Shown in pieces: positions 5,116-6,433 of a stretch of 6,433 bases of DNA. Both the position numbers and the translations under genes were made by a program. The DNA is from a bacterium (lineage in GTDB: Bacteria > Zhuqueibacterota > Zhuqueibacteria > Thermofontimicrobiales > Thermofontimicrobiaceae): positions 1 through 6,433 of the forward strand of contig JALOPY010000150.1 in assembly GCA_025453735.1 (NCBI GenBank), read 5' to 3'. Each line of letters starts with the position of its first letter. Within the stretch, counting starts at the first letter, position 1. The notes beneath the pieces were generated by a model. It was not told the DNA's origin, did not search any database, and worked only from the letters and a program-made list of their open reading frames with translations.

Positions 5116-5175
5116 AAAAGGAGTGCATTCCCTTTATGGAATGCACTCTTGCAGCGCATAAAGGCGCTGCACTCC
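5116..5175 (-). terminator. tandem stem-loop terminator after the acetyl-CoA synthetase gene
   Basis: Two perfect hairpins follow the stop codon at 5191. The first in transcription order is TGCAGCGC (5150-5157) with GCGCTGCA (5164-5171), 8 bp. The second is GAGTGCATTCC (5121-5131) with GGAATGCACTC (5138-5148), 11 bp. On the minus strand the second is followed by C and TTTT (5119-5116), a short but acceptable U tract. Both loops are six bases long and are exact complements of each other (CTTTAT and ATAAAG). An outer pair, GGAGTGCA (5120-5127) with TGCACTCC (5168-5175), allows a different fold. Confidence 0.7.
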
Positions 5176-5190
5176 TGATTCCTCAATCTG

Positions 5191-6433
5191 TCAATCATTT
5201 TCAAGCGTTGAAGTATCACCAATCTCTTCGCCCCATTCTTTTGCTTTTAAAAGACGGCGCATGATTTTTCCGCTGCGCGTCTTGGGCAAGGAGTCGATGA
5301 ATTCGATCTCCTGGGGCATCGCCAGTGGCGAAAGCTTCTTCCGGATAAAATTCATAATATCCAACTCCAAATCCGGATTGCCCTTGAAACCAGGCTTGAC
5401 GGTGACAAATGCCTTCACGACTTCCATGTTGATTGGATCCGGCTTGCTCACGACTGCCGATTCCGCCACAGCATGATGTTCCAGCAATGCAGATTCTACT
5501 TCAAACGGACTGACGAGATGCCCTCCGGTATTGATCACGTCATCATCGCGACCGATGAACCAGAAATAGCCTTCGCTGTCGATGCTGGCGCGATCCCCGG
5601 AAAGATACCAGCCGTTTATAAATTTATTTTTATACGTCGCTTCATTTTTCCAATACGTCCGCATCATGGCAGGCCAGCCGGGTTTGAAAGCAATGAGCCC
5701 GATTTTCCCGAATTCCTGATACGGCTGATAACTTTTCGGATCGAGAATCGTTCCGGTGATGCCAGGAAAAGGTCGTCCCATAGAGCCAGGTTTGATTTTC
5801 ATACCAGGATAATTGCTGATCATAATCGAACCGGTCTCGGTCTGCCAATAGGTATCCAGAAATGGCAATCCAAAGACTTTTTCGGACCAGATCACAGCTT
5901 CAGCGTTCAGCGGCTCGCCGACACTGGCAAGATGCCGCAACATCGAGAGATCGAATTTCCTGACAATATCTGAACCAGCTTTCATCAACGAGCGAATCGC
6001 AGTTGGAGCGGAATACCAGACTGTGATTTTATTTTTTTCAATAAATTTGTACCAGGCTTCTGCCGAGAAACCCGAGTCCAACACGCATTGCGTGATGCCC
6101 ATGCACCAGGGGCCAATGATGCCATAGGATGTTCCGGTCACCCAACCCGGATCAGCCGTGCACCAATAAATATCATCATCCCGGAGGTCCAGAATCCATT
6201 TCGTCGTCAGATATTGAGAGATTAAAGAATAATGCACATGTTGAACGCCTTTGGGCTGACCGGTGGTTCCCGATGTGTAATGAATCACCGATGGTGTTTC
6301 GGCTTTGGTCGGAAAAATTTCCAATTCTTCGACAGGTTTCGCTTCATCCAATGAAAAAGCGACTTCTCGCTCCTGAAGCGGTTTTTGGCCATCGTAGTCC
6401 ACAACGATGATATGCTTCAGCCAGGGCAAACGA
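5191..6433 (-). CDS. acsA: acetyl-CoA synthetase (AMP-forming), AcsA type, N-terminus beyond the window
   Basis: The enzyme activates acetate with ATP to acetyl-AMP and then forms acetyl-CoA. The frame is open to the right edge, so the true start is outside; about 413 residues of an expected 570-650 are present. Numbering from the TTG codon at 6429, the motifs are: ATP loop YTSGTTGQPKG (51-61), YWCTADPGWVTGTSYG (88-103), DTYWQTETG (192-200), SGD (277-279), the hinge GRDDDVINTGGHLVSP (293-308) and PKTRSGKIMRR (382-392). Lys388 is the C-terminal catalytic lysine, which acetylation controls in studied homologues. The short tail (GDTSTLEND) and the motif spelling resemble Bacillus AcsA more than E. 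coli Acs. The Trp in DTYWQTE that narrows the acyl pocket is kept, favouring acetate or propionate over longer acids. A tandem-hairpin terminator follows 16 bases after the stop. Confidence 0.93.
   Translation of the reverse strand, partial: RLPWLKHIIVVDYDGQKPLQEREVAFSLDEAKPVEELEIFPTKAETPSVIHYTSGTTGQPKGVQHVHYSLISQYLTTKWILDLRDDDIYWCTADPGWVTGTSYGIIGPWCMGITQCVLDSGFSAEAWYKFIEKNKITVWYSAPTAIRSLMKAGSDIVRKFDLSMLRHLASVGEPLNAEAVIWSEKVFGLPFLDTYWQTETGSIMISNYPGMKIKPGSMGRPFPGITGTILDPKSYQPYQEFGKIGLIAFKPGWPAMMRTYWKNEATYKNKFINGWYLSGDRASIDSEGYFWFIGRDDDVINTGGHLVSPFEVESALLEHHAVAESAVVSKPDPINMEVVKAFVTVKPGFKGNPDLELDIMNFIRKKLSPLAMPQEIEFIDSLPKTRSGKIMRRLLKAKEWGEEIGDTSTLEND

Noticed and set aside
5191..6429. TTG at 6429 as the true start of the synthetase gene
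   Set aside because: The frame stays open to the window edge and the protein would lack the N-terminal third of the family, so the start lies outside the window.

Overview
The window holds five protein-coding genes, all on the minus strand. Two of them run off the ends. The composition is moderately AT-rich. Shine-Dalgarno sites are clear for two genes and weak or absent for others. The gene content is an acetate-activating enzyme, a stand-alone carrier protein, a threonine/glycine-pathway PLP enzyme, an exported M61-type protein with a PDZ domain, and an acyl-CoA dehydratase activase-related protein. With the repeat-rich intergenic DNA, this suggests an uncultured, probably anaerobic Gram-negative bacterium, perhaps of the FCB group (Calditrichota/KSB1-like). 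That placement is an inference; no marker gene in the window fixes the lineage.

Layout in the direction of transcription (right to left): the C-terminal part of an acetyl-CoA synthetase of the AcsA type (6433-5191) ends in a tandem stem-loop that looks like its terminator (5116-5175). A short promoter/operator-like region (5047-5115) leads into a small dedicated acyl carrier protein (5046-4801). A 212-base gap follows, filled mostly by a long imperfect inverted repeat (4645-4754), with a TATAAT-type promoter at its kbl-proximal edge. Next is kbl, glycine C-acetyltransferase (4588-3341). Ninety-five bases later comes a secreted M61-like/PDZ protein (3245-1434), probably co-transcribed with kbl, whose ribosome binding site sits inside a perfect 8-bp hairpin. 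A 441-base gene-free stretch (993-1433) carries two more long inverted repeats and several stem-loops. The last gene is an HgdB/DUF2229-family activase-related protein (992-1), uninterrupted to the left edge.

How the genes may work together: AcsA makes acetyl-CoA from acetate, and Kbl joins acetyl-CoA to glycine reversibly, so acetyl-CoA is the shared metabolite. The carrier protein between them is not of the bulk fatty-acid-synthesis kind. Its presence next to an acyl-activating enzyme and an alpha-oxoamine synthase resembles, in outline only, bacterial sphingoid-base loci. The terminator and the repeats suggest at least three transcription units rather than one operon.

The points most worth a second look are: the M61-like protein, which has lost all expected zinc-binding and catalytic residues; the family of 90-110-base imperfect inverted repeats in the two larger intergenic gaps; the tandem hairpin at 5120-5175, whose two loops are exactly complementary; and the sequestered ribosome binding site of the M61-like gene.
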